Source: Microcystis aeruginosa Ma_SC_T_19800800_S464
GTDB taxonomy: Bacteria > Cyanobacteriota > Cyanobacteriia > Cyanobacteriales > Microcystaceae
Direction: 5' to 3'
Assembly: GCA_007095785.1 (NCBI GenBank)
Contig: SFBL01000042.1
Span: 1 to 32,507 of the forward strand
Length of the DNA: 32,507 bases
Numbering within the stretch: position 1 is the stretch's first letter; each line of letters starts with the position of its first letter. The translations under genes and the position numbers were made by a program. Under the pieces are notes generated by a model that saw nothing but the letters and a program-made list of their open reading frames with translations, was not told where the DNA came from and did not search any database. Positions 1 through 7,308 of the stretch are shown here, piece after piece.

Positions 1-48
1 CCCCACACCCCAACCCCCAACCCCCAACCCCCAACCCCCAACCCCCAC
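1..48. repeat. CCCCCAA short tandem repeat
   Basis: The first 48 bases are five or so near-perfect copies of a 7-base unit (CCCCCAA), starting with CCCCACACCCC. The same kind of C-rich or G-rich tract recurs at 7133-7222 and near 27734. It sits upstream of queD and probably extends beyond the left edge. No coding signal is seen in it. Confidence 0.85.
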
Positions 49-143
49 CGAAAAACTTTTTCAGCAGACCCTAACTAGAATTGATAACTATCGGTGGCGA
101 AATAAATAAACCAGATCTAACCGAGAGTATCGACCAATTAACC

Positions 144-518
144 ATGGCAGAATGGATTATTTACAAAGAATTTCGCTTTGAAGCAGCCCATCATTTACCC
201 CATTATGAAGGTAAATGTCGCCGTCTCCACGGTCATAGTTGGCTGGGGCGCGTCTATGTGAAAGGTAATCATTTACAGTCCCAAGGCTCACAACAGGGAA
301 TGGTGATGGATTTTAGCGAAATTAAACAATATTTACAGCCGCTACTCGATAATTTTCTCGACCATCATTATCTCAATGAAACCACTGGTTTAGAAAATCC
401 CACCAGTGAAGAATTATCGCGCTGGATCTATGAAAAATTGGCAAAAGCTGGTTTACCAGGACTTCATGCTGTGGAAATCCGCGAAACCTGTACTTCTGGA
501 TGTACCTATTATCCCTAA
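144..518 (+). CDS. queD: 6-carboxytetrahydropterin synthase (QueD/PTPS family)
   Basis: This enzyme family converts 7,8-dihydroneopterin triphosphate to 6-carboxy-5,6,7,8-tetrahydropterin for queuosine/deazaguanine synthesis; relatives make 6-pyruvoyl-tetrahydropterin. The 124-residue protein has the zinc-binding histidines expected of the family: H16 in the AAHH motif, then H29 and H31 in LHGH. C25, in GKC, is the usual catalytic cysteine. It also has a VMDF segment (54-57), LDHHYLN (72-78), PTSEE (86-90) and a late E114 in the IRET motif. Length is normal for QueD. The frame stays open upstream to a TTG at 81, but the ATG at 144 puts the N-terminus just before the conserved core and is preferred. 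No other queuosine gene is adjacent. A pterin rather than queuosine role is possible, since cyanobacteria also make glycosylated pterins. Confidence 0.9.
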   Translation: MAEWIIYKEFRFEAAHHLPHYEGKCRRLHGHSWLGRVYVKGNHLQSQGSQQGMVMDFSEIKQYLQPLLDNFLDHHYLNETTGLENPTSEELSRWIYEKLAKAGLPGLHAVEIRETCTSGCTYYP

Positions 519-595
519 TCGGCAAGCTATCCTTAGCTAGGATGGATTGCAAACCTATCCCACGAATCAGATGAAGGAGCTAGGAGAAACCTAAT

Positions 596-1039
596 ATGCT
601 ATCTACTGCCAAGAAACTTTATGAAACAGACTTTAATCTTTGGGTAGAAGAAACCGCTAACCTACTTAAGGAAGGTAAGTGGGAGTACCTCGATTTAGAA
701 AATCTGATTGAGGAAATTGAGGCAATGGGTAGGAGTGATAAAAAGGCTTTGAAAAGTAATTTAGAAAAGCTATTGCTTCACCTCCTTAAGTGGAAGTATC
801 AACCCTCTAAACGTTCTCATAGTTGGCAGTATTCTATCACCGAACACTGTTTGAGATTGTTAGAAGTTTTTGAAGATAGCCCCAGTCTCAAGGTATATTT
901 TGAGGAAGTTTTTGATCAGTGTTATCAAAATGCTTGCCTACTTGCCGCTAGAGAAATAGGGTTAGATAAGAAAACTTTTCCTGAAATCTGTCCTTTTGCC
1001 AAAACTGATATCTTCAATCCTGAATATCTACCAGATTAA
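596..1039 (+). CDS. DUF29 family protein
   Basis: A 147-residue, all-helical-looking, acidic protein matching the DUF29 family, which is abundant and multi-copy in cyanobacteria and has no established function. Family hallmarks seen are the N-terminal YETDFNLWVEETANLLKEG stretch (residues 9-27), the DLENLIEEIEAMG helix with a following RSDKKAL (33-52), a LLLHLLKWKYQP segment (59-70) and the late FPEICPF motif. A purine-rich ribosome site (GGAGCTAGGAG) precedes the ATG. A HicB-like gene follows after 48 bases in the same direction, so the two may be co-transcribed. DUF29 proteins are sometimes considered toxin-antitoxin or mobile-element associated, but nothing here proves that. Confidence 0.85.
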   Translation: MLSTAKKLYETDFNLWVEETANLLKEGKWEYLDLENLIEEIEAMGRSDKKALKSNLEKLLLHLLKWKYQPSKRSHSWQYSITEHCLRLLEVFEDSPSLKVYFEEVFDQCYQNACLLAAREIGLDKKTFPEICPFAKTDIFNPEYLPD

Positions 1040-1087
1040 TACTAATATTGAATCAGTCGGCAACATCAAAATCACCGGTTAAAGTTT

Positions 1088-1273
1088 ATGAAATTTCCCG
1101 TCACGCTCTATCAAGATGAAGAAGGATGGTACATTGTGGAATGTCCCATTATTCTGGGCTGCCTGAGTCAGGGTGAGACTCAAGAAGAAGCTCTACAAAA
1201 TATCAAAGAGGCGATTGACTTATGTTTAGAAGTCAGGAAAGAAAAAGACCTACCTTTGACAATTAGAAAATAG
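1088..1273 (+). CDS. HicB-like antitoxin family protein, without a HicA partner
   Basis: A 61-residue protein with the HicB fold signature: an N-terminal beta strand pair (FPVTLYQDEEGWYIVECP), a conserved GCLSQG turn around residues 24-29, then GETQEEALQNIKEAIDLCL as the helix (29-47). HicB proteins bind and neutralise HicA mRNA-cleaving toxins, and some carry a C-terminal DNA-binding helix. This one has no such extension, and no HicA-sized frame (about 60-80 residues, with a GSH-type motif) lies on either side. It is therefore an orphan or a single-domain HicB_N-like protein, as is common in cyanobacteria. It probably shares a transcript with the preceding DUF29 gene. Confidence 0.8.
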   Translation: MKFPVTLYQDEEGWYIVECPIILGCLSQGETQEEALQNIKEAIDLCLEVRKEKDLPLTIRK

Positions 1274-1356
1274 CAGGTTAGGCCTTGCTATTGCTCAACC
1301 CAACCCCTATTTTCCTACATCAAAAAATTGTTGAAATAAATCCCGCAGTTCTCAAC

Positions 1357-2036
1357 TCAATTGTCCTGTTTTGACTTCTTCCCTTGAGATAGTTTCTGCT
1401 TAGAACAAGAACCTGCCGCTAGAACTCCCAGAGCAAGAATGCCTAATGTAGAAGCTGGTTCAGGAACACTTTCCACCTCAGTTGTTCCGTAAGTCCCCTC
1501 AAAATTGTCAATGATATAGCGTCCAGTGTCACTGTTAAAATTGAACAGGGCGTAAGAAGCTGTTCCTAAAAAGTTTACATTAATTAACCCTTCAGGAAAA
1601 CTGCTTGGACTATAGAGACCAGGAACAGTAGAGGAAGCAAGTAGGTTACTGCTGCTATCAAAGACCTGAAAAGAAGCAAAAGTACCAGGTCCTTCAGAAC
1701 CACTACTAAGTGCAAAACCAAATTTTAAGAAATCTTTCGCTCCTACAAGAAAATCAACCCTTAAATCAGGATTTAACAATGAAGTACCTTCAAGTCCTGG
1801 TTCATTAATGTAGCTCTGAAATGGTCCCGGACCTATAGTCTTGAAACCAGAAGGATCGATAGTGCTGAAGATAACATCGTCGATCCCATCACCATCACCA
1901 TCAAAACTATAACTGGTCTGCCCAGCGATAAGATCGTCGAAGGCGACTATAGCAGCTTGCGCTGCACTTCCTACCGACAGACTGATAAGTATTACCCCCC
2001 CCCGATGGAGTTTTTGATAAGTTTAGCTAATTTCAT
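1357..2036 (-). pseudogene. PEP-CTERM sorted secreted protein, frame interrupted at a C9/G9 tract (possible phase-variable gene)
   Basis: The downstream frame (1357-1779 and open upstream to the tract) ends in a classic PEP-CTERM sorting signal: VPEPAS, a hydrophobic helix LGILALGVLAAG, then a basic tail. Starting at the ATG at 2036, behind a strong AGGAGG ribosome site at 2046-2051, the gene encodes MKLAKLIKNSIGGG and then stops, because the run of nine G on the coding strand (1995-2003) shifts the frame. Adding one G or removing two restores a continuous frame of about 225 residues. The repaired N-terminus is a textbook signal peptide (basic start, hydrophobic VILISLSVGS, AQA cleavage site). 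It is followed by an acidic stretch, FDGDGDGIDD, that resembles a calcium-binding loop. PEP-CTERM proteins are exported and processed by exosortase, often with exopolysaccharide. Whether this is slippage-controlled switching, a recent mutation or a base-calling error cannot be told from one sequence. Confidence 0.8.
1995..2003. repeat. Homopolymer tract (C9 on +, G9 on coding strand)
   Basis: Nine consecutive C lie inside the signal-peptide codons of the PEP-CTERM gene. Tract length decides whether the gene is in frame: 7 or 10 bases give an open frame, 9 gives a stop right after the tract. It is the only homopolymer of G/C this long that I noticed within a gene here. Confidence 0.9.
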
Positions 2037-2159
2037 GACTAAATGCCTCCTAAAAAATGTAAATCCGCCTGATTTATAATGTTTAATTAGGTAGATTTGC
2101 AGCCAGAAGTGTTGAATTTATCAAATCTTAACAATCCTCACCTTTAAGTTACTTATAAA

Positions 2160-2260
2160 AATCAAGGTGTGTTATCGACAGCGTAAGCTGCCCTACTTAT
2201 ACAACTTTGGCAGCAGGTCTAAGGCAAAGCCGTCCCAAAAGGACGGGGTTTCAAACCGAG
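2160..2260. other. Double-hairpin segment resembling an IS200/IS605-type end (remnant)
   Basis: In the gap between the PEP-CTERM gene and the Uma2 gene there are two adjacent perfect hairpins: CCGTCC-CAAAA-GGACGG (2229-2245) and GGTTT-C-AAACC (2246-2256). They are preceded by a segment read on the minus strand as TTAGACCTGCTGCCAAAG, which nearly recurs at 8939. Subterminal hairpins of this type are typical of IS200/IS605 right ends, but no transposase gene or remnant is present, so this would be a solitary end. Recognition is by resemblance only. Confidence 0.3.
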
Positions 2261-2314
2261 GATTTGCGATGATACAATCAAGTTAGGCAAAAATGCGATC
2301 GCAAGAGATAAAGC

Positions 2315-2992
2315 ATGGTTCAAGCACCCATCGAACCCCAACTTTTCTATCCTGACTCCGACGGTAAACCCATGGCCGACAACACAGTTCAATATCGCTG
2401 GATTGTTCGCTTGGTTGCCAATCTCAGGTATTTATTTAAGGAGCAAACCGTCTTTGTCGCCGGAGATTTGCTCTGGTATCCCCAGCAGGTAACTGTACCA
2501 CCCGCTCCCCGTCAAGCTCCCGATGCCATGGTGGTTTTCGGCCGGCCTCCGGGTGAACGGGGCAGCTATAAACAATGGGAAGAAGACAATATTGCTCCCC
2601 AAGTAGTGTTTGAAATCCTCTCTCCGAGCAATAGTGCTAGGGAAATGCTCAAAAAGCAGTCTTTCTATCGGGAGCATGGGGTATTAGAAATGTTTTTCTA
2701 TGACCCAGACTCCCATGATTTCTGGGGATTGGTGCGGGCCAATCAGCAAGAGGATTTTTTCCCAGTAACGGCCTTGAATTTTCCCTGGACTTCCCCAATA
2801 CTAGGGATTCGGTTTGAGATGTTTGAAGAGGGTTTAGAGGTCTTTTTTCCCGATGGGGAACGATTTAAAGACCCTGAAACCCTCTTTGAGGAACGCAACC
2901 AAGCGCAACAAGAACGCAACCAAGCACAACAAGAACGCGATCGCGCTTTTGCCCGATTACGGGAATTGGGCATTGACCCGACACAGTTGTGA
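2315..2992 (+). CDS. Uma2 family endonuclease (DUF820) with heptad-repeat tail
   Basis: A 225-residue member of the Uma2 (DUF820) family, a PD-(D/E)xK-fold group greatly expanded in cyanobacteria; the physiological target is unknown. The core shows the expected acidic residues in APDAMVVFG (D70) and PQVVFEILSPSNS (E100), followed by a conserved basic helix. Residues about 193-213 are an imperfect seven-residue repeat (ERNQAQQ) encoded by a 21-base DNA repeat, ending in RARLRELGID-like sequence that is typical of the C-terminal coiled coil of many family members. It runs convergently with rpsF, their stop codons only six bases apart. The start ATG is the first in frame and lies just after a GCGATCGC site. 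Confidence 0.88.
   Translation: MVQAPIEPQLFYPDSDGKPMADNTVQYRWIVRLVANLRYLFKEQTVFVAGDLLWYPQQVTVPPAPRQAPDAMVVFGRPPGERGSYKQWEEDNIAPQVVFEILSPSNSAREMLKKQSFYREHGVLEMFFYDPDSHDFWGLVRANQQEDFFPVTALNFPWTSPILGIRFEMFEEGLEVFFPDGERFKDPETLFEERNQAQQERNQAQQERDRAFARLRELGIDPTQL
2891..2932 (+). repeat. 21-base in-frame tandem repeat in the Uma2 gene
   Basis: Two copies (2891-2911 and 2912-2932) differ at one base (GCGCAACAA versus GCACAACAA) and are followed by a partial third. They encode the ERNQAQQ heptads of the coiled-coil tail. Copy number is likely to vary between strains. Confidence 0.85.
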
Positions 2993-2998
2993 CTATAA

Positions 2999-3388
2999 TT
3001 AATCTTCAGCGGAGATACCGTCATCTTCCACCACCGCTTCGGTGATAGGAGAGGGCGGAATTTCCGTTAAGGGAGATAAATCGGCGGGAGGGGCCACCAC
3101 GCGATCGAGTTTTAGGGTTAAATAACGAATAACCTCATCACTTAAACGCATGGCCCGTTCCATGGGGGCGACTTGTTTGCCGCTTGCCTGATAATTCATC
3201 TGCACATAGACACCATCATTGAGTTTTTTGATGGGATAGGCCAGACGTTTTTTACCCCACACCTTAACTTGAATGTCTGTGGCGCTGTGTTCGCTAATCA
3301 GAGTTCGATAACGTTCCACTTGTTGCTGAACGACTTCTTCCCCTAAATCAGGCCGGAGAATGTAAAGAGTTTCGTAGTTATTGCTCAT
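2999..3388 (-). CDS. rpsF: 30S ribosomal protein S6
   Basis: S6 binds the central domain of 16S rRNA together with S18 in the small subunit platform. The first 100 residues match the family: YETLYILRPDL near the N-terminus, a VKVWGKKRLAYPIKK segment (residues 42-56) and YVQMNYQ, then the conserved VIRYLTLKLD strand. The last 30 residues are an acidic, proline-rich tail as in other cyanobacterial S6 proteins. The gene stands alone; rpsR and other usual partners are not next to it. It is divergent from the fumarylacetoacetase-family gene, with about 145 bases between the start codons for both promoters. Confidence 0.96.
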   Translation of the reverse strand: MSNNYETLYILRPDLGEEVVQQQVERYRTLISEHSATDIQVKVWGKKRLAYPIKKLNDGVYVQMNYQASGKQVAPMERAMRLSDEVIRYLTLKLDRVVAPPADLSPLTEIPPSPITEAVVEDDGISAED

Positions 3389-3533
3389 CTCAGAATCCTT
3401 ATGGACTAGAAGGCTTCTTTGTCAAGGCCAAGAGTCAATTGATTTTAATAACTCTCTAGCTTTTAATAAAGAAGCAAGGATATATGATCATACTACTATC
3501 CGAGAGTCGATCGCTAGTCATTCCCAGAAAAAT

Positions 3534-4325
3534 ATGGCGCAACGCTATGTACGAGTGAAACATCGTCAAGGACAAATCTTCTACGGACTGTTACAGCTAA
3601 ACCGTAGCCTTGCTGTCTTTGATGCCCCTCCCTGGCAAGGAGGGCAACTAACCAAACTAGAATTAGAACCTGATAGCTACCAACTATTAGCCCCCTGTTT
3701 CCCGTCGAAAATTATTGCTGTGGGCAAAAATTACCGCGCCCACGCCGCCGAGATGGGAACACCTGTACCGGAAGAACCGCTTTTATTTCTCAAGCCACCG
3801 ACGACAATTATCGCCGATGGTGAAACGATTTTCTATCCGCCCCAATCGGAAAGAGTGGATTATGAGGGAGAATTGGCATTAATTATCGGAGAAACCGCCA
3901 AAAACTGCACCACAGCCCAGGCCAGAAGCAAAATCTGGGGTTATACCATTGCTAACGATGTCACCGCTAGGGATTTACAGAAAAAAGATAGCCAATGGAC
4001 GCGGGCGAAAGGATTTGACAGTTTTTGTCCCCTCGGCCCCTGGATTGTCCGGGAACTGAGTATCGGGGCGCAATTAACCACTTTTCTCAATAATGGCAGC
4101 GACCCCAAACAAAGTAGTTATCTCAGCGATATGGTCTTTCCCCCCGATGTCTTGGTGGCTTATATCTCCCAAGTGATGACCCTGCTGCCGGGGGATGTGA
4201 TTTTAACGGGAACTCCCGAAGGAATCGGACCGCTGCAGGTGGGGGATAAGGTTCGGGTGGAAATAGAAGGCATCGGGGTTTTGGAAAATAGCGTCATGGC
4301 AGCAGCATCAATTAGCGATAATTAA
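3534..4325 (+). CDS. Fumarylacetoacetate hydrolase (FAH) family protein
   Basis: A 263-residue FAH-superfamily enzyme. Members hydrolyse or decarboxylate acylpyruvates and related beta-keto acids using Mg or Ca; the substrate cannot be told from sequence. Visible motifs are [17 protein letters not shown] (59-75), LFLKPPTTI (84-92), the metal-site segment [12 protein letters not shown] (108-119, acidic residues E112 and E114), [14 protein letters not shown] (136-149, D142) and [14 protein letters not shown] near the C-terminus. The frame is open upstream as far as 3381, inside rpsF, but the ATG at 3534 fits the family N-terminus and avoids overlap. The last 14 bases overlap the 3' end of tpiA on the other strand. 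Confidence 0.9.
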   Translation: MAQRYVRVKHRQGQIFYGLLQLNRSLAVFDAPPWQGGQLTKLELEPDSYQLLAPCFPSKIIAVGKNYRAHAAEMGTPVPEEPLLFLKPPTTIIADGETIFYPPQSERVDYEGELALIIGETAKNCTTAQARSKIWGYTIANDVTARDLQKKDSQWTRAKGFDSFCPLGPWIVRELSIGAQLTTFLNNGSDPKQSSYLSDMVFPPDVLVAYISQVMTLLPGDVILTGTPEGIGPLQVGDKVRVEIEGIGVLENSVMAAASISDN

Positions 4326-5037
4326 CAATCCTGGCGAATACGGCGGGGTCTAGACTTGCCCCACCGACTAAAGCCCCGTTTATCTGCGATTGAGCCATAA
4401 TTTCATCGATATTATCGGGTTTTACCGAACCACCGTACTGAATGGTGACTTCGGGATTGTCTAATTGTTGCCGAATTAAACCGATAACGCGGTTCGCTTC
4501 CTCGCTTTCGCAGGTTTCCCCCGTGCCAATCGCCCAGATGGGTTCGTAGGCGATAACGAGGTTTTTTTGGTCAACATTGACTAAACCTGCTTGAATTTGC
4601 TTGATAATTACCTTTTCCGTTTCTCCGGCATCTCTTTGGGCTTTACTTTCTCCCACACAGATAATTGGGGTTAAACCCTGTTTTTGGGCAGATATAACCC
4701 TTAAATTGACGGTTTCATCGGTTTCGCCAAAATATTGCCGGCGTTCACTGTGACCGATAACCACATAGTGAACCCCGATTTCGGTTAACATATCCGCCGA
4801 GATTTCGCCCGTATAAGCCCCCGATTTTTCCCAGTGGACATTTTGCGCCCCCAAGCGAATACGACCGCCGTGGAGGGTTTTAGAGAGGACAGCTAAAGCT
4901 GTGAAAGGCGCGCAAAGAACTACTTCTCGGTCGTCGGGAGTTTCCTCTAGATGGGATTTAAAATCTTGCAAAAACTCCAAAGCTTCTCTCTGGGTTTTGT
5001 GCATTTTCCAGTTACCTGCAATAACAACTTTCGGCAC
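4312..5037 (-). CDS. tpiA: Triosephosphate isomerase
   Basis: Interconverts dihydroxyacetone phosphate and glyceraldehyde 3-phosphate in glycolysis, gluconeogenesis and the Calvin cycle. At 241 residues it is full length. Catalytic residues are all present: N9 and K11 in [10 protein letters not shown]96 in [13 protein letters not shown] and E165 in [12 protein letters not shown]; the phosphate-binding YGGSV motif is near the C-terminus. The gene is monocistronic. Its 3' end overlaps that of the convergent FAH-family gene by 14 bases, and its upstream gap of about 157 bases is shared with the divergent metallophosphatase gene. Confidence 0.97.
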   Translation of the reverse strand: MPKVVIAGNWKMHKTQREALEFLQDFKSHLEETPDDREVVLCAPFTALAVLSKTLHGGRIRLGAQNVHWEKSGAYTGEISADMLTEIGVHYVVIGHSERRQYFGETDETVNLRVISAQKQGLTPIICVGESKAQRDAGETEKVIIKQIQAGLVNVDQKNLVIAYEPIWAIGTGETCESEEANRVIGLIRQQLDNPEVTIQYGGSVKPDNIDEIMAQSQINGALVGGASLDPAVFARIVNYR

Positions 5038-5194
5038 AGCTTAATTAATTTAGTAGATTTGATAATTTATGGTACATTTTACTGTAAGCCTTTTTGTTAC
5101 CCTAAGCAAGATCACCGATAATCGCTGTCTGTCGTGAACAGATTTTTTTAATACTTTTTCCTGTACCTATGCCCTAATCCCCTACCAAATCCTC

Positions 5195-5959
5195 ATGCGA
5201 ACCTTAGCGATCGGCGATATTCATGGTTGCTCGAAAGCTCTAGATCACTTGCTAGAGATCGTCAATCCCAAACCGCAAGATACTTTAATCACCCTCGGTG
5301 ATTACGTTAATAAGGGCAAAGACTCGAAAGGGGTGATCGATCGCTTGATTTCCCTACATAAACAGGGAAATTTGATTCCCCTCAAAGGTAATCACGAGAT
5401 TATCATGCTGCAAGCCCGTCATAACCCCCTCAAACAGCGTCTCTGGTTAGAAAAAGGCGGTAAAGCCACGCTAAAATCCTATAGCGAAGGCCACCTGATT
5501 AAAATTCCTGAATCTCACTGGGATTTTTTAGGAAAAGTCTGTATAAATAGCTACGAAACTGCAAATCATTTATTTGTTCACGCTGGTCTCGATCCCCATC
5601 TACCCCTGGCCAGACAACCAGAATACAAACTCTTTTGGGAGAAATTTCAATACCCCGCCGCCCATAGTTCGGGAAAAACCATGATTTGTGGTCATACCAG
5701 CCAAAAAAGCGGTAAACCGATTAATCTCGGCCATGCCATTTGTATTGATACTTGGGCCTACGGCAGAGGTTGGTTAAGTTGTTTAGAGGTGGAAACGGGG
5801 AAATTGTGGCAGACTAACCAGCGAGGAAATTTTCGCATTAGCCATATTCAAGATTATTATCGTTCATCCTCTCTAGGTCAGGACATTAAGGACGGTTCGC
5901 CGATTTTTGGCCGTTCACTCTTGTCAAGAGCGGCAGCAATGACATTTAAGGGCAAATAA
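5195..5959 (+). CDS. Metallophosphoesterase, bacterial PPP-type serine/threonine phosphatase-like
   Basis: A 254-residue calcineurin-like phosphoesterase. The three signature metal-site motifs are clear: GDIHGC (residues 7-12), GDYVNKGKDS (36-45) and LKGNHEIIM (63-71); later HAGLDP and CGHTS supply the remaining metal-binding histidines. This arrangement is that of bacterial PrpA/ApaH-like PPP phosphatases, which dephosphorylate phosphoproteins or diadenosine tetraphosphate; substrate is not decided here. Family members often have GDYVDRG where this has GDYVNKG, a change seen in other cyanobacterial sequences as I recall. The last 82 bases overlap, in the opposite direction, the 3' end of the M50 protease gene. 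Confidence 0.9.
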   Translation: MRTLAIGDIHGCSKALDHLLEIVNPKPQDTLITLGDYVNKGKDSKGVIDRLISLHKQGNLIPLKGNHEIIMLQARHNPLKQRLWLEKGGKATLKSYSEGHLIKIPESHWDFLGKVCINSYETANHLFVHAGLDPHLPLARQPEYKLFWEKFQYPAAHSSGKTMICGHTSQKSGKPINLGHAICIDTWAYGRGWLSCLEVETGKLWQTNQRGNFRISHIQDYYRSSSLGQDIKDGSPIFGRSLLSRAAAMTFKGK

Positions 5960-7125
5960 CTGGGGTAAACTCCCTCGCGAGCGCGTTTAATATCCGTTTC
6001 CTCTAGGGGAAGTTGATATTTTATCGCAATTGCCTTGAGGATATCGCCGCGATCGATCACTCCCGCTACGGCGGAGGCTGGTGTTAACACCGTGATCATG
6101 CGGTCTGGGATGGTTTCCAGTTTCTGCACCACCGTCACTAAGGGGGTTTTTTCCTCAACAGTGGCAATTTCCCCGAGGGGATGGGCAATATCAAGCAGTG
6201 GTTTTTCTGACCAGAAACTGCGCTCGATCGCCTGTAAATCTGCCACCCGAATTAATCCCCGATAACGCCCCTCGGAAGCGGCAAAATAAGCAGTATTGGC
6301 GGCCGCTTGGTCTAAAACGTATTCTTGGACGAATTCCTCTAGGGTTTGATGGGCGTTTAAAACCCGCCAATTTCTGCTCATCACCTCTCCCGCTTGCAAA
6401 TTGAGGAGACTTTCCTGTAAATTAGTCAAATTATCGTAGGCGCGGGCATTTCTGAGGATAAACCAGCCCATTAATCCTAACCAAGCACCCCCCACGTCTG
6501 CCGTCAAGAGAACCAAGAAAATCCCTAAAATAATCCCTAACCAACCGATGAATTGACCACTGATCGCAGCCCAATGTAAACCTTTCCAGCGATCGCCAGT
6601 TGCTTGCCAGACCATTGCTTTGAAAATTTGACCGCCATCGAGGGGTAAACCGGGGATAAGATTAAATAGAGCCAAAAACAGGTTAATTATCGCTAAATGC
6701 CCGCATATATAGGTTAAATTAGCGTTTAAATAGGGTAAGTGACTGGCTAGGGATAAGAGACAAAACAGGAGAAAACTGACGAGGGGTCCAGCGATCGCTA
6801 CTTGCAGGGCCTCTGGAGGAGTCCGAGATTCTCGATCGATCGAGGCCATTCCCCCAAAGAGAAACAGGGTAATGGAATTGACCTGGATGCCTTGGGAGCG
6901 TGCCATGAAACTATGACCCAATTCGTGGAGTAAAACCGAGATAAACAGCAATAAAGCGATGATTAAACCAAGTAACCACGCTAAACCGAAACTCTGGCCA
7001 GCCAGAGACTGAATTTCTGCATCGGTGGCATTGATCAGGGTGACAAAAGCCAAAATCAGAAACCACGAGGAATCAATATAGATAGGAATGCCCAATAAAG
7101 AGCCGATTCGCCAATTTGTACGCAT
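5878..7125 (-). CDS. Site-2 protease family (M50B) membrane metalloprotease with CBS pair
   Basis: A 415-residue intramembrane zinc protease. N-terminal helices lead to the HELGH zinc motif (H67, E68, H71), and a second conserved motif NLIPGLPLDGG (155-165) supplies the aspartate ligand D163. About six hydrophobic segments fill residues 20-225. Residues about 245-385 look like two CBS domains, which in this subfamily sense adenine nucleotides and regulate the protease. Site-2 proteases cut membrane-bound anti-sigma factors or other single-span substrates; no such substrate gene is adjacent. It is last in a leftward series after pgl and the FHA gene. The bases just upstream of the ATG are a G/T-rich minisatellite rather than a normal leader, and I see no convincing Shine-Dalgarno site. 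The 3' end overlaps the phosphatase gene by 82 bases. Confidence 0.92.
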   Translation of the reverse strand: MRTNWRIGSLLGIPIYIDSSWFLILAFVTLINATDAEIQSLAGQSFGLAWLLGLIIALLLFISVLLHELGHSFMARSQGIQVNSITLFLFGGMASIDRESRTPPEALQVAIAGPLVSFLLFCLLSLASHLPYLNANLTYICGHLAIINLFLALFNLIPGLPLDGGQIFKAMVWQATGDRWKGLHWAAISGQFIGWLGIILGIFLVLLTADVGGAWLGLMGWFILRNARAYDNLTNLQESLLNLQAGEVMSRNWRVLNAHQTLEEFVQEYVLDQAAANTAYFAASEGRYRGLIRVADLQAIERSFWSEKPLLDIAHPLGEIATVEEKTPLVTVVQKLETIPDRMITVLTPASAVAGVIDRGDILKAIAIKYQLPLEETDIKRAREGVYPSYLPLNVIAAALDKSERPKIGEPSLMS

Positions 7126-7132
7126 AATTTTT

Positions 7133-7222
7133 AGTGGGGAAGTGGGAAGTGGGGTGTGGGGTGTGGGGAAGTGGGAAGTGGGGAAGTGGGAAGTGGGGTG
7201 TGGGGAAGTGGGGAAGTGGGGA
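7133..7222. repeat. GTGGGAAGTGGGG / GTGTGGGG minisatellite
   Basis: Ninety bases of irregular tandem units (GTGGGGAA, GTGGGAA, GTGTGGGG) begin eight bases upstream of the M50 protease start codon. The same words occur inverted at 27734-27760 (CCCACTTCCCCACACCCCAC) and at the start of the window. Confidence 0.85.
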
Positions 7223-7245
7223 ATTGAGCGGAAATTTCCCTATCA

Positions 7246-7306
7246 CCCTAAATCCCTAACCCCTAAATCCCTAACCCCTAACCCCTAACCCCTAACCCCT
7301 AACCCC
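7246..7306. repeat. CCCTAA / CCCCTAA telomere-like tandem repeat
   Basis: About eight units of CCCTAA(A/C) fill the bases up to the stop codon of the FHA gene. A shorter reverse-type array (AGGGTTT units) lies at 7978-8000 on the other side of that gene. There is no sign of a linear chromosome end; this is an internal simple repeat. Confidence 0.85.
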
Positions 7307-7308
7307 TT

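Noticed and set aside
1780-2036. Separate short gene for the N-terminal part of the PEP-CTERM protein
   Set aside because: The stretch is one continuous reading frame with the downstream part except at the C9 tract, and only 14 codons are in frame with the ATG.
2432-3024. Leftward open frames over the Uma2 gene (2432-2677, 2743-3024)
   Set aside because: They lie antisense to a clear Uma2 gene, start without ribosome sites and have no family features.
7088-7288. Frame encoding a tryptophan/glycine/lysine repeat peptide
   Set aside because: It is translation of the GTGGGAAGTGG minisatellite and not a protein gene.
7246-7306. Chromosome end or eukaryotic contamination because of CCCTAA repeats
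   Set aside because: Flanked on both sides by ordinary cyanobacterial genes; array is short and internal.
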